A stretch of DNA of 49,453 nt from a virus. The stretch is from IMG/VR virus record IMGVR_UViG_3300025728_000014, positions 1 through 49,453 of that record. One strand, 5' to 3'. The notes under the pieces are model-generated. The model did no database searches. It had not been told where the DNA came from and saw only the letters and a list, made by a program, of their open reading frames with translations. Every line of letters starts with the position of its first letter. Within the stretch, counting starts at the first letter, position 1. A program made the position numbers and the translations under genes. Positions 6,706 through 13,609 of the stretch are shown here, piece after piece.

Positions 6706-7243
6706 TTTCCTCACAAGGGAACATCTAAGACGTTTGCACCATTTAGGAAGTATCCGCAATAGTAACAAAGTCCTTTTATCACTCAAACCGTATTTAAACT
6801 CTTTTCGTGAGGGCTATGATAGTGTATATTACTTGAGTAAACTTGGGAGAGAATATGTTGGGTGTGACAAGATCAGGAAGAAAAGCTCAAGTGTCAACCA
6901 CATATTGGCACGTAACAGCTTCTATATCCATGCTGGATGTCCTGCTCAGTGGAAAAATGAAGTAAAGATGTCTGATGGAGAAAATACAATCGTCATGGAT
7001 GCATGGTTCAAGAGTCAGGACAATTGGAGTGCTCTGGAGGTTGACCTGACCCAACCCATGAAGGAAAACCGCAAGAAGGCTAAAGCATATGAAGGACTTT
7101 ACCAACGAGGAAGAGTCTCCAAGCAATTGGGTCACTTTCCAGTTATCACCTTCATTACTACTACAGAGTACAGAAGAAAACAACTCAGGGATGCTTGCAA
7201 GAACTTCCCTAGTGTGATTTACACCTTAGAGGACATCAAATAG
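6653..7243 (+). CDS. Replication-relaxation family protein
   Basis: About 196 residues. The N-terminal winged-helix segment (LSQRQENILLSLKKFDFLTREHLRRLHHLG) and the later core with MDAWF and LEVDLTQP match the general pattern of the replication-relaxation family (PF13814) found with FtsK-like proteins on Gram-positive mobile elements. The frame is open upstream to a TTG at 6617. A TTG at 6653 is preferred because AAAGGTGG lies about nine bases upstream and homologues begin near this point. The gene overlaps the FtsK-like gene by about 50 bases, so translation is probably coupled. It is likely a DNA-binding partner of the ATPase. Confidence 0.7.
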   Translation: MRLSQRQENILLSLKKFDFLTREHLRRLHHLGSIRNSNKVLLSLKPYLNSFREGYDSVYYLSKLGREYVGCDKIRKKSSSVNHILARNSFYIHAGCPAQWKNEVKMSDGENTIVMDAWFKSQDNWSALEVDLTQPMKENRKKAKAYEGLYQRGRVSKQLGHFPVITFITTTEYRRKQLRDACKNFPSVIYTLEDIK

Positions 7244-7255
7244 GAGGTTTTTCAA

Positions 7256-7669
7256 ATGAAAACAGAGGTAATCCCTTTTCGTGACTTCATGGCTGGAAAC
7301 AATCGACAGGTGAAACCAAGGAAAGATCGTGGTATGATTAAGAAGACCTTAACGGCGGCGATCCCTTTTGCGGTTGTAACTAAGGGGGCGTTTGCTCAAG
7401 AGGTTCAACAAGCTGGAGTGGGTGAATACGTTGGCAAAAAGTCAATGGAGCTAATTGCTCATGCGTTTGACCCTTTGATCGATCTTCTGGTTGCTCTCTC
7501 GTTGCCTGTCTGTTCAGTGATGCTTGTAGGTGCCTGCTTCATGTTTATGTTTAACTCAGAAAGAGCATGGGGCACCATCATGAAAACTGGATTGAGTTAC
7601 GTTCTTATCCAGATGTCTCCAATATTCCTCGTGATCCTCAAGAACATTGGAACCGCTGTGACAGGATAA
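7256..7669 (+). CDS. Pilin-like two-TM membrane protein
   Basis: A 137-residue protein. A basic N-terminal region is followed by a signal-peptide-like stretch with a possible AFA-QE cleavage site (residues 45-49), then two hydrophobic segments (about 72-100 and 107-133). A leader plus two membrane helices is the architecture of VirB2/TrbC pilins and of small Gram-positive conjugation membrane proteins. No sequence-family match can be claimed. It follows the coupling-ATPase-like gene at 5416, which supports a DNA-transfer-like module. Confidence 0.5.
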   Translation: MKTEVIPFRDFMAGNNRQVKPRKDRGMIKKTLTAAIPFAVVTKGAFAQEVQQAGVGEYVGKKSMELIAHAFDPLIDLLVALSLPVCSVMLVGACFMFMFNSERAWGTIMKTGLSYVLIQMSPIFLVILKNIGTAVTG

Positions 7670-7691
7670 TTTAAAAAAGTATGTATAAAAG

Positions 7692-7709
7692 GTATCACCT
7701 TGGTCATAC
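7692..7709 (+). promoter_or_regulatory. Palindromic operator GTATCACCTTGGTCATAC
   Basis: A near-perfect member of the operator family, with eight-base arms and one mismatch, directly upstream of the ribbon-helix-helix gene. A -10-like CATACT lies at 7705-7710 but no good -35 box is seen, so the promoter itself is weak or activator dependent. Confidence 0.6.
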
Positions 7710-7739
7710 TATGTAATAACAACAAAAGGAGTGATTCTA

Positions 7740-7943
7740 ATGAAGAAGGTAAAATCTGTAGCATTTAACGTAAGTGATCCAATGGAGCTAGCTCTGTATG
7801 AGTACGCTTTGAGTCATAAGTATTTTTCAACTTACATCAAACGCCTTATCCAACGTGATTTTGAACAGGGTAAGCGCCAAGATATGAGCATATATGAGGA
7901 AGCAAGTCGCCTTTACCGTGAAACAGAAAAAGAGGAGCTCTAA
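7740..7943 (+). CDS. Ribbon-helix-helix-like small DNA-binding protein
   Basis: A 67-residue protein. A short N-terminal strand (VKSVAFNVSD) followed by two helices (PMELALYEYALSH and FSTYIKRLIQRDFEQ) fits the ribbon-helix-helix architecture of small plasmid regulators of Gram-positive bacteria. The ATG at 7740 is preferred over GTG 7731 because AAAGGAG lies eight bases upstream. Its leader carries a strong 18-bp operator, so it is the best candidate for an autoregulated repressor of the dispersed operator regulon. That link is inference. Confidence 0.6.
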   Translation: MKKVKSVAFNVSDPMELALYEYALSHKYFSTYIKRLIQRDFEQGKRQDMSIYEEASRLYRETEKEEL

Positions 7944-7959
7944 GGCTCCTCCTTGTTTT
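7932..7959. terminator. Terminator between convergent genes
   Basis: GAGGAGC-TCTAAG-GCTCCTC hairpin followed by CTTGTTTTA. It overlaps the 3' end of the ribbon-helix-helix gene and lies just before the end of the leftward gene at 7962. Confidence 0.65.
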
Positions 7960-7961
7960 AC

Positions 7962-8450
7962 TTATAAGCCACGCTCGATAAGAAACTCATCAAGTTCGTT
8001 AATTCGGAAAGGGAAAATATGAACGTACTCATATTCCTTGCCCTCTTCGATGAACTGCTCTGGATAGTCATATACTTCGCCTTGTTCGTTTACAAAGATA
8101 TACTTTTCATCCAAAATAGGATGATCGTAGTTGGCTCCGAAAAACTTATTTGCATTTCTCAAACCAATTATGTATGAGGCAAACTTTTGCACGATAGGGT
8201 CTCCACCTAGATATAACGAGCTCATCAAAATTTCATGTTGTTCGAACTTGCTGTAAACTACTTTGTATTCTTTCGTGACGATAACTGTAATGATATCATC
8301 CATTGATAAGTCATTTAAAAATGCCAGATCACCCTCAAAGGAACCATGATTAGTTACCGCTTTTGAGATTCTCTTCTGTAGAGATAACTCCTCCACCTCT
8401 TCAAGAAATGCTCGAATAGCTCTACCTTGTTTTGAATTTACTTCTATCAT
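7962..8450 (-). CDS. Hypothetical protein, 162 aa
   Basis: A leftward single gene with an AAGGAGG site before its ATG. The product is an acidic soluble protein with a helical first half and a beta-rich C-terminal part (YIFVNEQGEVYDYPEQF). No family recognised. Its promoter region holds an 18-bp operator (8552-8569), so it is part of the shared regulon. Confidence 0.65.
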   Translation of the reverse strand: MIEVNSKQGRAIRAFLEEVEELSLQKRISKAVTNHGSFEGDLAFLNDLSMDDIITVIVTKEYKVVYSKFEQHEILMSSLYLGGDPIVQKFASYIIGLRNANKFFGANYDHPILDEKYIFVNEQGEVYDYPEQFIEEGKEYEYVHIFPFRINELDEFLIERGL

Positions 8451-8551
8451 TTTTTCCTCCTTGGAGGCTCAACCCTGATCAGATGGACGGTCGTCACAGA
8501 GCCAGCCTCATGTGTATTTGTTGATGAATAACGAATTGATCAACACTTATA

Positions 8552-8569
8552 ATACTACCACAGTAATAC
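8552..8569. promoter_or_regulatory. Operator ATACTACCACAGTAATAC
   Basis: A member of the operator family with weaker left arm, in the 150-base gap between two leftward genes. On the minus strand, TATAAT (8572-8577) precedes it but lacks a clear -35 box. It probably controls the gene at 7962-8450. Confidence 0.6.
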
Positions 8570-8600
8570 CAATTATACAAGACCTATTTTACTAATGAGT

Positions 8601-9191
8601 CTAAAGTTTGATAACGTTAGCTCCTCGTGGTACAAAACGCAGGGGTCTGTCTTCTTTCTCGGTCATGACGTTCAGGAAATGGCTTACAAGCTCGCCTCTC
8701 TTGTTAGCTTCCTCGGTAAGCATGTTTAACAGATCGAGGGTCATAACCACATCGTTCAAAGCTCTGTGAGCATCTACATATTCAAACCCGTAGAACTCCA
8801 TACAGTTTTTAAGGCTGGCTGGTTCGTTGGGGTGAAGCATCTGGAACATCGAACGAGTGCACAAGAAGAATGTAGCCTCGATGCCATGCTTATGAGCATA
8901 ACCAAGATCGAAAGATGCAAAGTGTGCTACCACAATATCATCTCCAATAAACTCCGCTAAACCCTGCATAGCTGTTTCCTCTGGGACACCAAATATGAAC
9001 AGTGTTTCCTCAGTAATACCAGTGAGCTCAACAATTTTGGGATCAAGCTGTCTCCCTTTACTGAGTCGGACATACTTATGGTATGTGTCCATGATATAAC
9101 CAGTTGAGTCAATCTTCATAGCTCCAATCTCAATTACTTGGTTCTCATTGTGGTCAAGCCCCGTGGTTTCAAAATCAATAATTGTGTACAT
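8601..9191 (-). CDS. DnaQ-like 3'-5' exonuclease (DEDDh)
   Basis: A 196-residue member of the DnaQ/PolC epsilon exonuclease superfamily. Exo I is visible as DFETTG (residues 6-11), Exo II in the VAHFASFDLG region, and Exo III as DAHRALNDV. All expected acidic residues and the histidine are present, so it should be active. The DnaE-type polymerase at 40805 normally relies on a separate proofreading subunit, so this could serve that role, although the genes lie in different operons. It overlaps the ImmA-like gene upstream by one base. Confidence 0.88.
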   Translation of the reverse strand: MYTIIDFETTGLDHNENQVIEIGAMKIDSTGYIMDTYHKYVRLSKGRQLDPKIVELTGITEETLFIFGVPEETAMQGLAEFIGDDIVVAHFASFDLGYAHKHGIEATFFLCTRSMFQMLHPNEPASLKNCMEFYGFEYVDAHRALNDVVMTLDLLNMLTEEANKRGELVSHFLNVMTEKEDRPLRFVPRGANVIKL

Positions 9192-9814
9192 TAGTTTTCC
9201 TCCTTGAATGGTACTACTTTTGATACATTCGTGATGGATGAAACAGGAATATCAAAGTATGATGAAGTAAGGTGGTCATAAAACTGAAAAATATGCGTGC
9301 TTTCTAACAAACAGCCATATTGGTAAGCAGATATTTTAAATAGTCTCTGTGCTGTTTCAACATAGTAAAAGTCTTTATCATCAGTGTCTTGTTTTGGCTT
9401 ATCCTTAAAGAGCTTTGGCAACTTGAATAATGGTTGTGGCTTAGTGTATTGCTCTTCTCCGTTAATCTCCATACTTTCAACACTGTCAAGCTCTAATGTC
9501 AGGTGACCTGTGTGGATCATGTCATACATAAGCAGAGACAGCGAATTTACAATCTGCTCTTCTTGCTGTTCGTTTTCGAATATATGCCCAGACTCAAAGA
9601 ACATTACATGTAGCAACTCATGGATGAATGTCTGGTATGCTCGGTCATCATTCATCGTCTCACATAAGTAAATTTTTGAATCCTTATATGATGCACATCC
9701 GAATACTTCTTGACCTGCTTTTTGGTAAATCTCCACCTCTGGTAGAACCTCGATAGTATATTCAACGTTGCGGACTGTGATATGCTTCCCGTTTACCTCT
9801 TCAAGATACGTCAT
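9191..9814 (-). CDS. ImmA/IrrE-like zinc metallopeptidase with C-terminal extension
   Basis: A 207-residue protein. Residues 65-69 are HELLH, a zincin HExxH motif, with a possible third ligand glutamate in EEQIVNSLS about 17 residues later; this fits the short ImmA/IrrE family. In ICEBs1, ImmA cleaves the ImmR repressor. Here no ImmR/CI-type helix-turn-helix repressor is next to it. The last hundred residues form a separate unknown domain (FYYVETAQRLFKISAYQYG). It lies in a leftward three-gene operon. A role in cleaving a host or phage regulator is plausible but not shown. Confidence 0.72.
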   Translation of the reverse strand: MTYLEEVNGKHITVRNVEYTIEVLPEVEIYQKAGQEVFGCASYKDSKIYLCETMNDDRAYQTFIHELLHVMFFESGHIFENEQQEEQIVNSLSLLMYDMIHTGHLTLELDSVESMEINGEEQYTKPQPLFKLPKLFKDKPKQDTDDKDFYYVETAQRLFKISAYQYGCLLESTHIFQFYDHLTSSYFDIPVSSITNVSKVVPFKEEN

Positions 9815-10012
9815 TTACAGTTCCCCTCTCTTGTACTGATGGTGTTTAAGCTCAATGTCCATCTCATGCCATTCACTTTTTAGGTCATCAATACGCTTAT
9901 TGATTCTACCGAGCGTTTCCTCTGCTCTATTTTTGAGCTTTGTCTGGAATTGTACCTCTTCGCTAATCTCAGCGATACGGTCTTCAATGAGTGATTCTCG
10001 GAGTGTTTTCAT
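9815..10012 (-). CDS. Small coiled-coil protein, 65 aa
   Basis: First gene of the leftward exonuclease/peptidase operon. The product is almost entirely charged helix (IEDRIAEISEEVQFQTKLK and onwards), consistent with a dimeric coiled coil. Function unknown. Only two bases separate its stop from the next start, so translation is coupled. Confidence 0.65.
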   Translation of the reverse strand: MKTLRESLIEDRIAEISEEVQFQTKLKNRAEETLGRINKRIDDLKSEWHEMDIELKHHQYKRGEL

Positions 10013-10028
10013 TGTGGTATGCTCCCTT

Positions 10029-10098
10029 CTATGACCTGAGTCATACTTTCTAGTTTTGAATCTATCAATATACTAACATGTTATTTTATGCATGTCAA
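10029..10098 (-). promoter_or_regulatory. Leftward promoter with operator CTATGACCTGAGTCATAC
   Basis: On the minus strand there is TTGACA (10093-10098), a 17-bp spacer, and an extended -10 TGTTAGTAT with hexamer at 10070-10075. The 18-bp operator at 10029-10046 lies between the start site and the gene. It drives the operon 10012 to 8601. Confidence 0.75.
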
Positions 10099-10391
10099 CA
10101 CCAAATTGTTCACCATTTTTAGAATATATGGTATATACGTTCAAAGGACAAACACCCCTCAAAGTATTGGTGCATCAAGGTTTACGACCATCTATACCAT
10201 ATGTAAGGCGTTTACTTTTGATAACAGTACTAATAGATAAACCAAAAAGGAAAAAATATAGTCAAACCAAGAGTACTATAAGTACTTAACTCTTTAAGTT
10301 ATTCCTTTTAGGTTTTCTACTAGATTAAACTTAATTAAATAATTAGTTATGTAATAGTTTATCTATTAGTTAACTATTGAGGTGTACCTTA
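10099..10391. other. AT-rich intergenic region with inverted and dispersed repeats
   Basis: No convincing gene. A perfect 10-bp inverted repeat (ATATGGTATA at 10126-10135, TATACCATAT at 10193-10202) is separated by 57 bases. CGTTTACTTTTGATAACA (10209-10226) is an 18-bp exact repeat of 20348-20365. A TTAACTCTTTA motif lies at 10286-10296. The stretch from 10300 to 10378 is very AT-rich (ATTAGTTAAC-type words), similar to the region before the protease gene. It may hold an origin or late promoter. Confidence 0.55.
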
Positions 10392-10874
10392 ATGGATTAT
10401 AAACATATTAAACGAGTTGGCAAGAAGTATTACCTCAGTGGTTCCTCTGAGGAGTTCAACTCTTTTAGGGAGGCAATCAAAAGAGCCAAGGAACTTAACA
10501 GAGTCAGCAAAAAGGAATCAACCAATGAATATCACAAGTATTGGAGTCACACCCTCCAAGAGTCATTCAGGTCTAATTGGGAGATCGAACTTGCTGAGAT
10601 GCTAACTGAGTTAGGGATCACTTATGAGTATGAGCCAGAAAGGTTATACTTCCCAGAGGGTGAGTCTTACTTACCTGATTTTTGGCTTCCTGACTTTGAT
10701 TGTTGGATAGAAGTCAAAGGGTGGCTTGATCCATTGAGCCAGAAGCGTATGAGTTTATACAGACGGCATTACAAAGAGCCATTACTCATGTGGATGAAAG
10801 AAGAGAGGGAACTCTGTAAGGAGAACCCAAAAATGTTGCTTAGTTTAATCTTGGGTACAATCGAGGGAGGATGA
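10392..10874 (+). CDS. PD-(D/E)XK-type nuclease
   Basis: A 160-residue protein whose C-terminal part shows a PD-(D/E)XK active site: FRSNWEIELAEMLTELGI (possible E66), YLPDFWLP (D96) and CWIEVKGW (E107, K109). The N-terminal 45 residues look like a small DNA-binding module. The ATG at 10392 is preferred because GAGGTG lies seven bases upstream. Such stand-alone nucleases in phages may be homing-type or packaging-associated; the location close to the terminase genes favours a packaging or DNA-processing role. This is an inference. Confidence 0.72.
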   Translation: MDYKHIKRVGKKYYLSGSSEEFNSFREAIKRAKELNRVSKKESTNEYHKYWSHTLQESFRSNWEIELAEMLTELGITYEYEPERLYFPEGESYLPDFWLPDFDCWIEVKGWLDPLSQKRMSLYRRHYKEPLLMWMKEERELCKENPKMLLSLILGTIEGG

Positions 10875-10879
10875 ATTGA

Positions 10880-11044
10880 ATGGATAAACTACAAATGTTT
10901 GCTAATGAGGTTACAGCTCTTGAGAAGAAATATGGAGTGTATCTTGATTTTGACTATGAAGATAAAGTGATCGAGGTTGTTGAAAGGGAAACTGGAAAGT
11001 CAATTTACTTTGATGGAACAGGTATTTTCGAGGAGGATAACTAA
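10880..11044 (+). CDS. Hypothetical protein, 54 aa
   Basis: A small acidic soluble protein (YLDFDYEDKVIEVVERETGK) behind a GGGAGGATG site that overlaps the stop of the nuclease gene. No family recognised. The tight spacing and good ribosome binding site argue that it is real. Confidence 0.6.
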   Translation: MDKLQMFANEVTALEKKYGVYLDFDYEDKVIEVVERETGKSIYFDGTGIFEEDN

Positions 11045-11068
11045 TGAGTTCAACTAAGGAGGTGCAAC

Positions 11069-11221
11069 ATGTTAAGATGTCCAGATTGTCAGTCCATTTT
11101 AGGGGATGTAAAGCAATCCAAAGAGTTTGACGCTATTGGGGAGCTTCTTGTAAAGATCAAATGTGATAACTGTAAGGCATACAAAAATGTATCCATAATT
11201 GAATATAAAGAGCAAAAATAA
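11069..11221 (+). CDS. Com-like zinc-ribbon protein, 50 aa
   Basis: A 50-residue zinc ribbon: LRCPDCQSIL at the N-terminus and KCDNCKAYK after a short beta hairpin (C4, C7, C32, C35). This is the size and pattern of Mu Com-like proteins, small zinc fingers; Mu Com activates translation of the mom DNA-modification gene. No modification gene is adjacent, so its target is unknown. The AAGGAGGTG site lies five bases upstream. Confidence 0.7.
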   Translation: MLRCPDCQSILGDVKQSKEFDAIGELLVKIKCDNCKAYKNVSIIEYKEQK

Positions 11222-11325
11222 GGTGTGTAACTGGTCAACCAAAAGAGTTAAAATTTTAAGGTTTATTTTTGGTTTGAACTTGAAAGTAAGAACTTACGAG
11301 ACAGCCAAAAAGGAAACCTCAAAAG

Positions 11326-11379
11326 TTAAACTTTATAGTAGAGCTGAGAAAGCAATCCCTAGAAGTTAAACTCTATAAT
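11326..11379 (+). promoter_or_regulatory. Tandem late-promoter-like motifs upstream of terminase
   Basis: Two copies of AGTTAAACT(T/C)TATA(G/A)T, at 11325-11339 and 11365-11379, 40 bases apart. Each ends in a -10-like TATAGT or TATAAT, without a consensus -35 box. They belong to the TTAAACTCTTTA family seen before other late operons, and may drive the gene at 11553. Confidence 0.45.
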
Positions 11380-11390
11380 GTATTGAGTAG

Positions 11391-11490
11391 CAAGGGTTTA
11401 GACTCAAAAGGGTGGTTGCTCAAAAGGGATAATACTCAAAGGGTTGGCTAAGAGGGTTGACTACAAGGGTTGGTACTCTAAGGGATCACC
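11391..11490. repeat. Iteron-like array upstream of the small terminase gene
   Basis: About seven degenerate 13-16-bp units built on CTCAAAAGGGTTGG. Three clear 16-bp units occupy 11403-11418, 11419-11434 and 11435-11450. Shorter units follow at 11451, 11464 and 11477. The array ends in a C-rich tract (ATCACCCCCACCCCG). A repeat array directly before a small terminase gene fits a packaging recognition site; an origin is the alternative. Confidence 0.65.
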
Positions 11491-11552
11491 CCCACCCCGA
11501 TGAGGTCGCTTCCTCGCTACCATACACCAGTTACAAATAAGGAGGAATACAA

Positions 11553-12227
11553 ATGAGTAAAAGCTGGAAAGATAAAGACTATGAAGCCAAACATGAGGCG
11601 GAACACATTCGTCACTACATAAGGAAAGCCAAGCAAGACCCCGAGGCGGCTATCCAAGAGTTAAACGACATGAAGTATGACAAGGCAAGGATTAAGAAGT
11701 ATGAGCTCATCAAGGATTTGCTCAAAGATGTAGACATTATCTGTGGAGCCAGAATCAAGAATGGTCGTATTTGTAGCAAGCCCCCTGTAGAGGGACGCAC
11801 TAGATGTGAAGCTCATGGAGGTAACTCACCACACCCTATGTCAGAGGAAGCCAAGCAGAGACAGCTAGCTCACCTCAACCCACGAGCACACTTTGTGTAT
11901 GGACTATATGGGGGCTTCACCATGACGGAACACGAGGACGCATTCTATATCCAGATGATGAACCACTACATACCCGAGCTAGACCTAGACCCTATCAATG
12001 TGCTGACTCTAGACAGGGCACTGCGTAACTTCATCCTTAACCAACGTAAGGAACATGCTGATGCAGGGGAAGCTATCAATGGTGTACAGTTTGACATTGA
12101 CTATGATAGTAAGTTCCTCAAGTTCGTTCAGTCTCTTGGTATGGATCGTAAGTTTAATATCTCTAAGGATCATAAGGACAATGGAGCAACACTAAGCATT
12201 ACTGATCTGTTTGCTGGTGAGGAGTAA
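11553..12227 (+). CDS. Putative terminase small subunit with CxHGG motif
   Basis: A 224-residue protein. A helical N-terminus is followed by ICGARIKNGRICSKPPVEGR and RCEAHGG (C64, C74, C85, H88), the HGG-type cysteine/histidine motif seen in some phage small-terminase-like proteins, and then by an ARAHFVYGLYG-like region and an acidic C-terminus. The identification rests on this motif, on the upstream iteron array, and on its place before the large terminase. Unusually, a 3-kb block of leftward genes separates it from the large subunit. It should bind the packaging site. Strong AAGGAGG site. Confidence 0.62.
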   Translation: MSKSWKDKDYEAKHEAEHIRHYIRKAKQDPEAAIQELNDMKYDKARIKKYELIKDLLKDVDIICGARIKNGRICSKPPVEGRTRCEAHGGNSPHPMSEEAKQRQLAHLNPRAHFVYGLYGGFTMTEHEDAFYIQMMNHYIPELDLDPINVLTLDRALRNFILNQRKEHADAGEAINGVQFDIDYDSKFLKFVQSLGMDRKFNISKDHKDNGATLSITDLFAGEE

Positions 12228-12500
12228 CTTCCGAGAACAACCATTATGTAAACTCGGTGGGAATGCGGAAACGAACAAAAAGGAAAAGCCGCCGAGAATC
12301 ATGAAGGCAGGGGAGGGGTCGAACGGGCGGTGGGTGTGGTTTACAGATTAGTATAAACACTAATTGGCTTTTCCCCTCCGAGTATATACATCCGAGTATC
12401 ACCCTCCCTGTCACATTTTTTTTAAATTAGTTTTACTCTATAGGAAATTCTCAGGGGGTGCCCTCTCAAGTATAACACAGAGGGTCAACTCAGTCAACGA
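12228..12500. other. Non-coding region after the small terminase; candidate packaging site
   Basis: No gene seen. A G-rich block (about 12306-12340) sits in otherwise AT-rich DNA. The word CCGAG recurs on both strands (12233, 12293, 12378, 12392 and its complement near 12264), with TCCGAGTAT twice at 12377-12385 and 12391-12399. A small inverted repeat ATTAGT/ACTAAT lies at about 12346-12363. Base composition and position suggest a cos or pac-associated element. Confidence 0.4.
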
Positions 12501-12531
12501 ATAAAAGAGCCGCCTCGTGGGAGGCAAGCTC
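12501..12531 (-). terminator. Leftward terminator of the small-gene island
   Basis: On the minus strand, GAGC-TT-GCCTC-CCAC-GAGGC-G-GCTC forms a hairpin followed by TTTTAT. It ends the leftward island 15353-12530. Confidence 0.75.
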
Positions 12532-12730
12532 AATAGATACCGTGAATATCATCGTAACTAATTTCGTAAGTCATAGTGTCCTCAATTGTATCATAACGGC
12601 TAAAAATCAAGTCTTCACTGTCAACCATAATGGGAATGGGTCTATCGAGACGCTCCTTGCGGTTTGAACAATAAATAATATTCGATTCACTGTCTATGTC
12701 ACTCATTTCAGCAAACATACGGACAATCAT
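12530..12730 (-). CDS. Hypothetical protein, 66 aa
   Basis: Last gene of the leftward island. Start 12730 is chosen because CGGGAGGT lies about seven bases upstream and the codon overlaps the stop region of the gene before it. The product is acidic (YDTIEDTMTYEISYDDIHGIY). No family recognised. Confidence 0.6.
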   Translation of the reverse strand: MIVRMFAEMSDIDSESNIIYCSNRKERLDRPIPIMVDSEDLIFSRYDTIEDTMTYEISYDDIHGIY

Positions 12731-12731
12731 A

Positions 12732-13010
12732 TTAGTGTACCTCCCGAGGGTGATAAATAAAGATTCCTTTCTGGATGATCTTGGCTTCAATGCCTGTTAG
12801 AGTCGATGCTCGCTGGCGAACCAATTCGAGAGCCTCCTCTTTGATGTTCATAGGGTGCCAATCACAGTTCAAAGCAGGGTCAACTAAAAAGAATGCATAA
12901 TAAGTGGAGTCTTCCTCTGCGTCCTTTAGTCTGACTCTAAGAGATGTATGACCGTATTTTTCGTAAATGGCATGATTCAAATAATCAGCTAACTCGTGTG
13001 GTTTGTGCAT
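12732..13010 (-). CDS. Hypothetical protein, 92 aa
   Basis: First gene behind the leftward promoter at 13030-13068. A soluble alpha/beta protein (LRVRLKDAEEDSTYYAFFLVD, ALELVRQRASTLTG). Function unknown. It has an AAGGAGG site. Confidence 0.65.
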   Translation of the reverse strand: MHKPHELADYLNHAIYEKYGHTSLRVRLKDAEEDSTYYAFFLVDPALNCDWHPMNIKEEALELVRQRASTLTGIEAKIIQKGIFIYHPREVH

Positions 13011-13029
13011 GATATTGCCTCCTTAAGTG

Positions 13030-13068
13030 GTATGACCTTAGTATAACCTGTTACGCACCTTATGTCAA
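13030..13068 (-). promoter_or_regulatory. Leftward promoter with operator
   Basis: On the minus strand there is TTGACA (13063-13068), a 17-bp spacer, and TATACT (13040-13045). The operator-family sequence GTATGACCTTAGTATAAC (13030-13047) overlaps the -10 box; its left arm is perfect and its right arm is degenerate where it must serve as -10. Confidence 0.8.
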
Positions 13069-13071
13069 CAA

Positions 13072-13302
13072 TTATTTTTGTCTAACGAGGTGGAGCCCTT
13101 TTAGGTCTTCATCATTGTATATAATATAGTTAAACTCAGGGCTAACGATCACAGGAACACGGCTGATCAGCTCGATATCAGGTCTACTCATGAGGTGAAT
13201 CTGTTCAAGGTTTGCTTTAAGCGTCTTGTCAATCATATGAGCTGGATAACCTGCTTGGTATTTCTCCAAGTCTTCATGAGTGGTGTACAGCATTTCAGTC
13301 AT
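13072..13302 (-). CDS. Hypothetical protein, 76 aa
   Basis: The start at 13302 is chosen because GGGGAGAG lies seven bases upstream; the longer in-frame version overlaps the neighbour heavily. Soluble, with a beta-rich C-terminal half (VPVIVSPEFNYIIYNDEDL). It overlaps the end of the upstream gene by eight bases. Function unknown. Confidence 0.6.
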   Translation of the reverse strand: MTEMLYTTHEDLEKYQAGYPAHMIDKTLKANLEQIHLMSRPDIELISRVPVIVSPEFNYIIYNDEDLKGLHLVRQK

Positions 13303-13609
13303 TATTGTCTCTCCCCTTGTAGAGACCGAGGTCGTACATACCTTTGAGGTAGCTCTCCTCGACCCAATTAGTGTCATTGCACTTGGTACAAGCTACATAG
13401 TACAAATCTTTCATGTCGTATTCGTCGCATATCCACTTGTAGTCACAAACTATAAGTTCATGCTGGCATGGCGGCTTTCTCAATGGTTGCTGGCGGCACC
13501 ACATGATAGTGAACCTGATTCCAGAAAAGACTAAGAGGAAGCACAGCGTTAGTATGGTAACCGAGATGCCTCCCAAGATGAGAGACTCATAAAGTCGCCC
13601 AATACTCAT
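13295..13609 (-). CDS. Membrane protein with cytoplasmic zinc-ribbon-like tail
   Basis: A 104-residue protein with one N-terminal membrane segment (SLILGGISVTILTLCFLLVF) and a C-terminal half with C-x-H (CQHE), VCDYKWIC and CTKCN, a spacing that fits a small zinc-binding domain. No family recognised. It overlaps genes on both sides by four to eight bases, so it is part of the coupled leftward island. Confidence 0.62.
   Translation of the reverse strand: MSIGRLYESLILGGISVTILTLCFLLVFSGIRFTIMWCRQQPLRKPPCQHELIVCDYKWICDEYDMKDLYYVACTKCNDTNWVEESYLKGMYDLGLYKGRDNND

Noticed and set aside
10092-10289. Rightward 65-codon frame in the intergenic region
   Set aside because: No ribosome binding site, overlaps promoter, inverted repeat and the 18-bp dispersed repeat, and the composition is unlike the coding genes.
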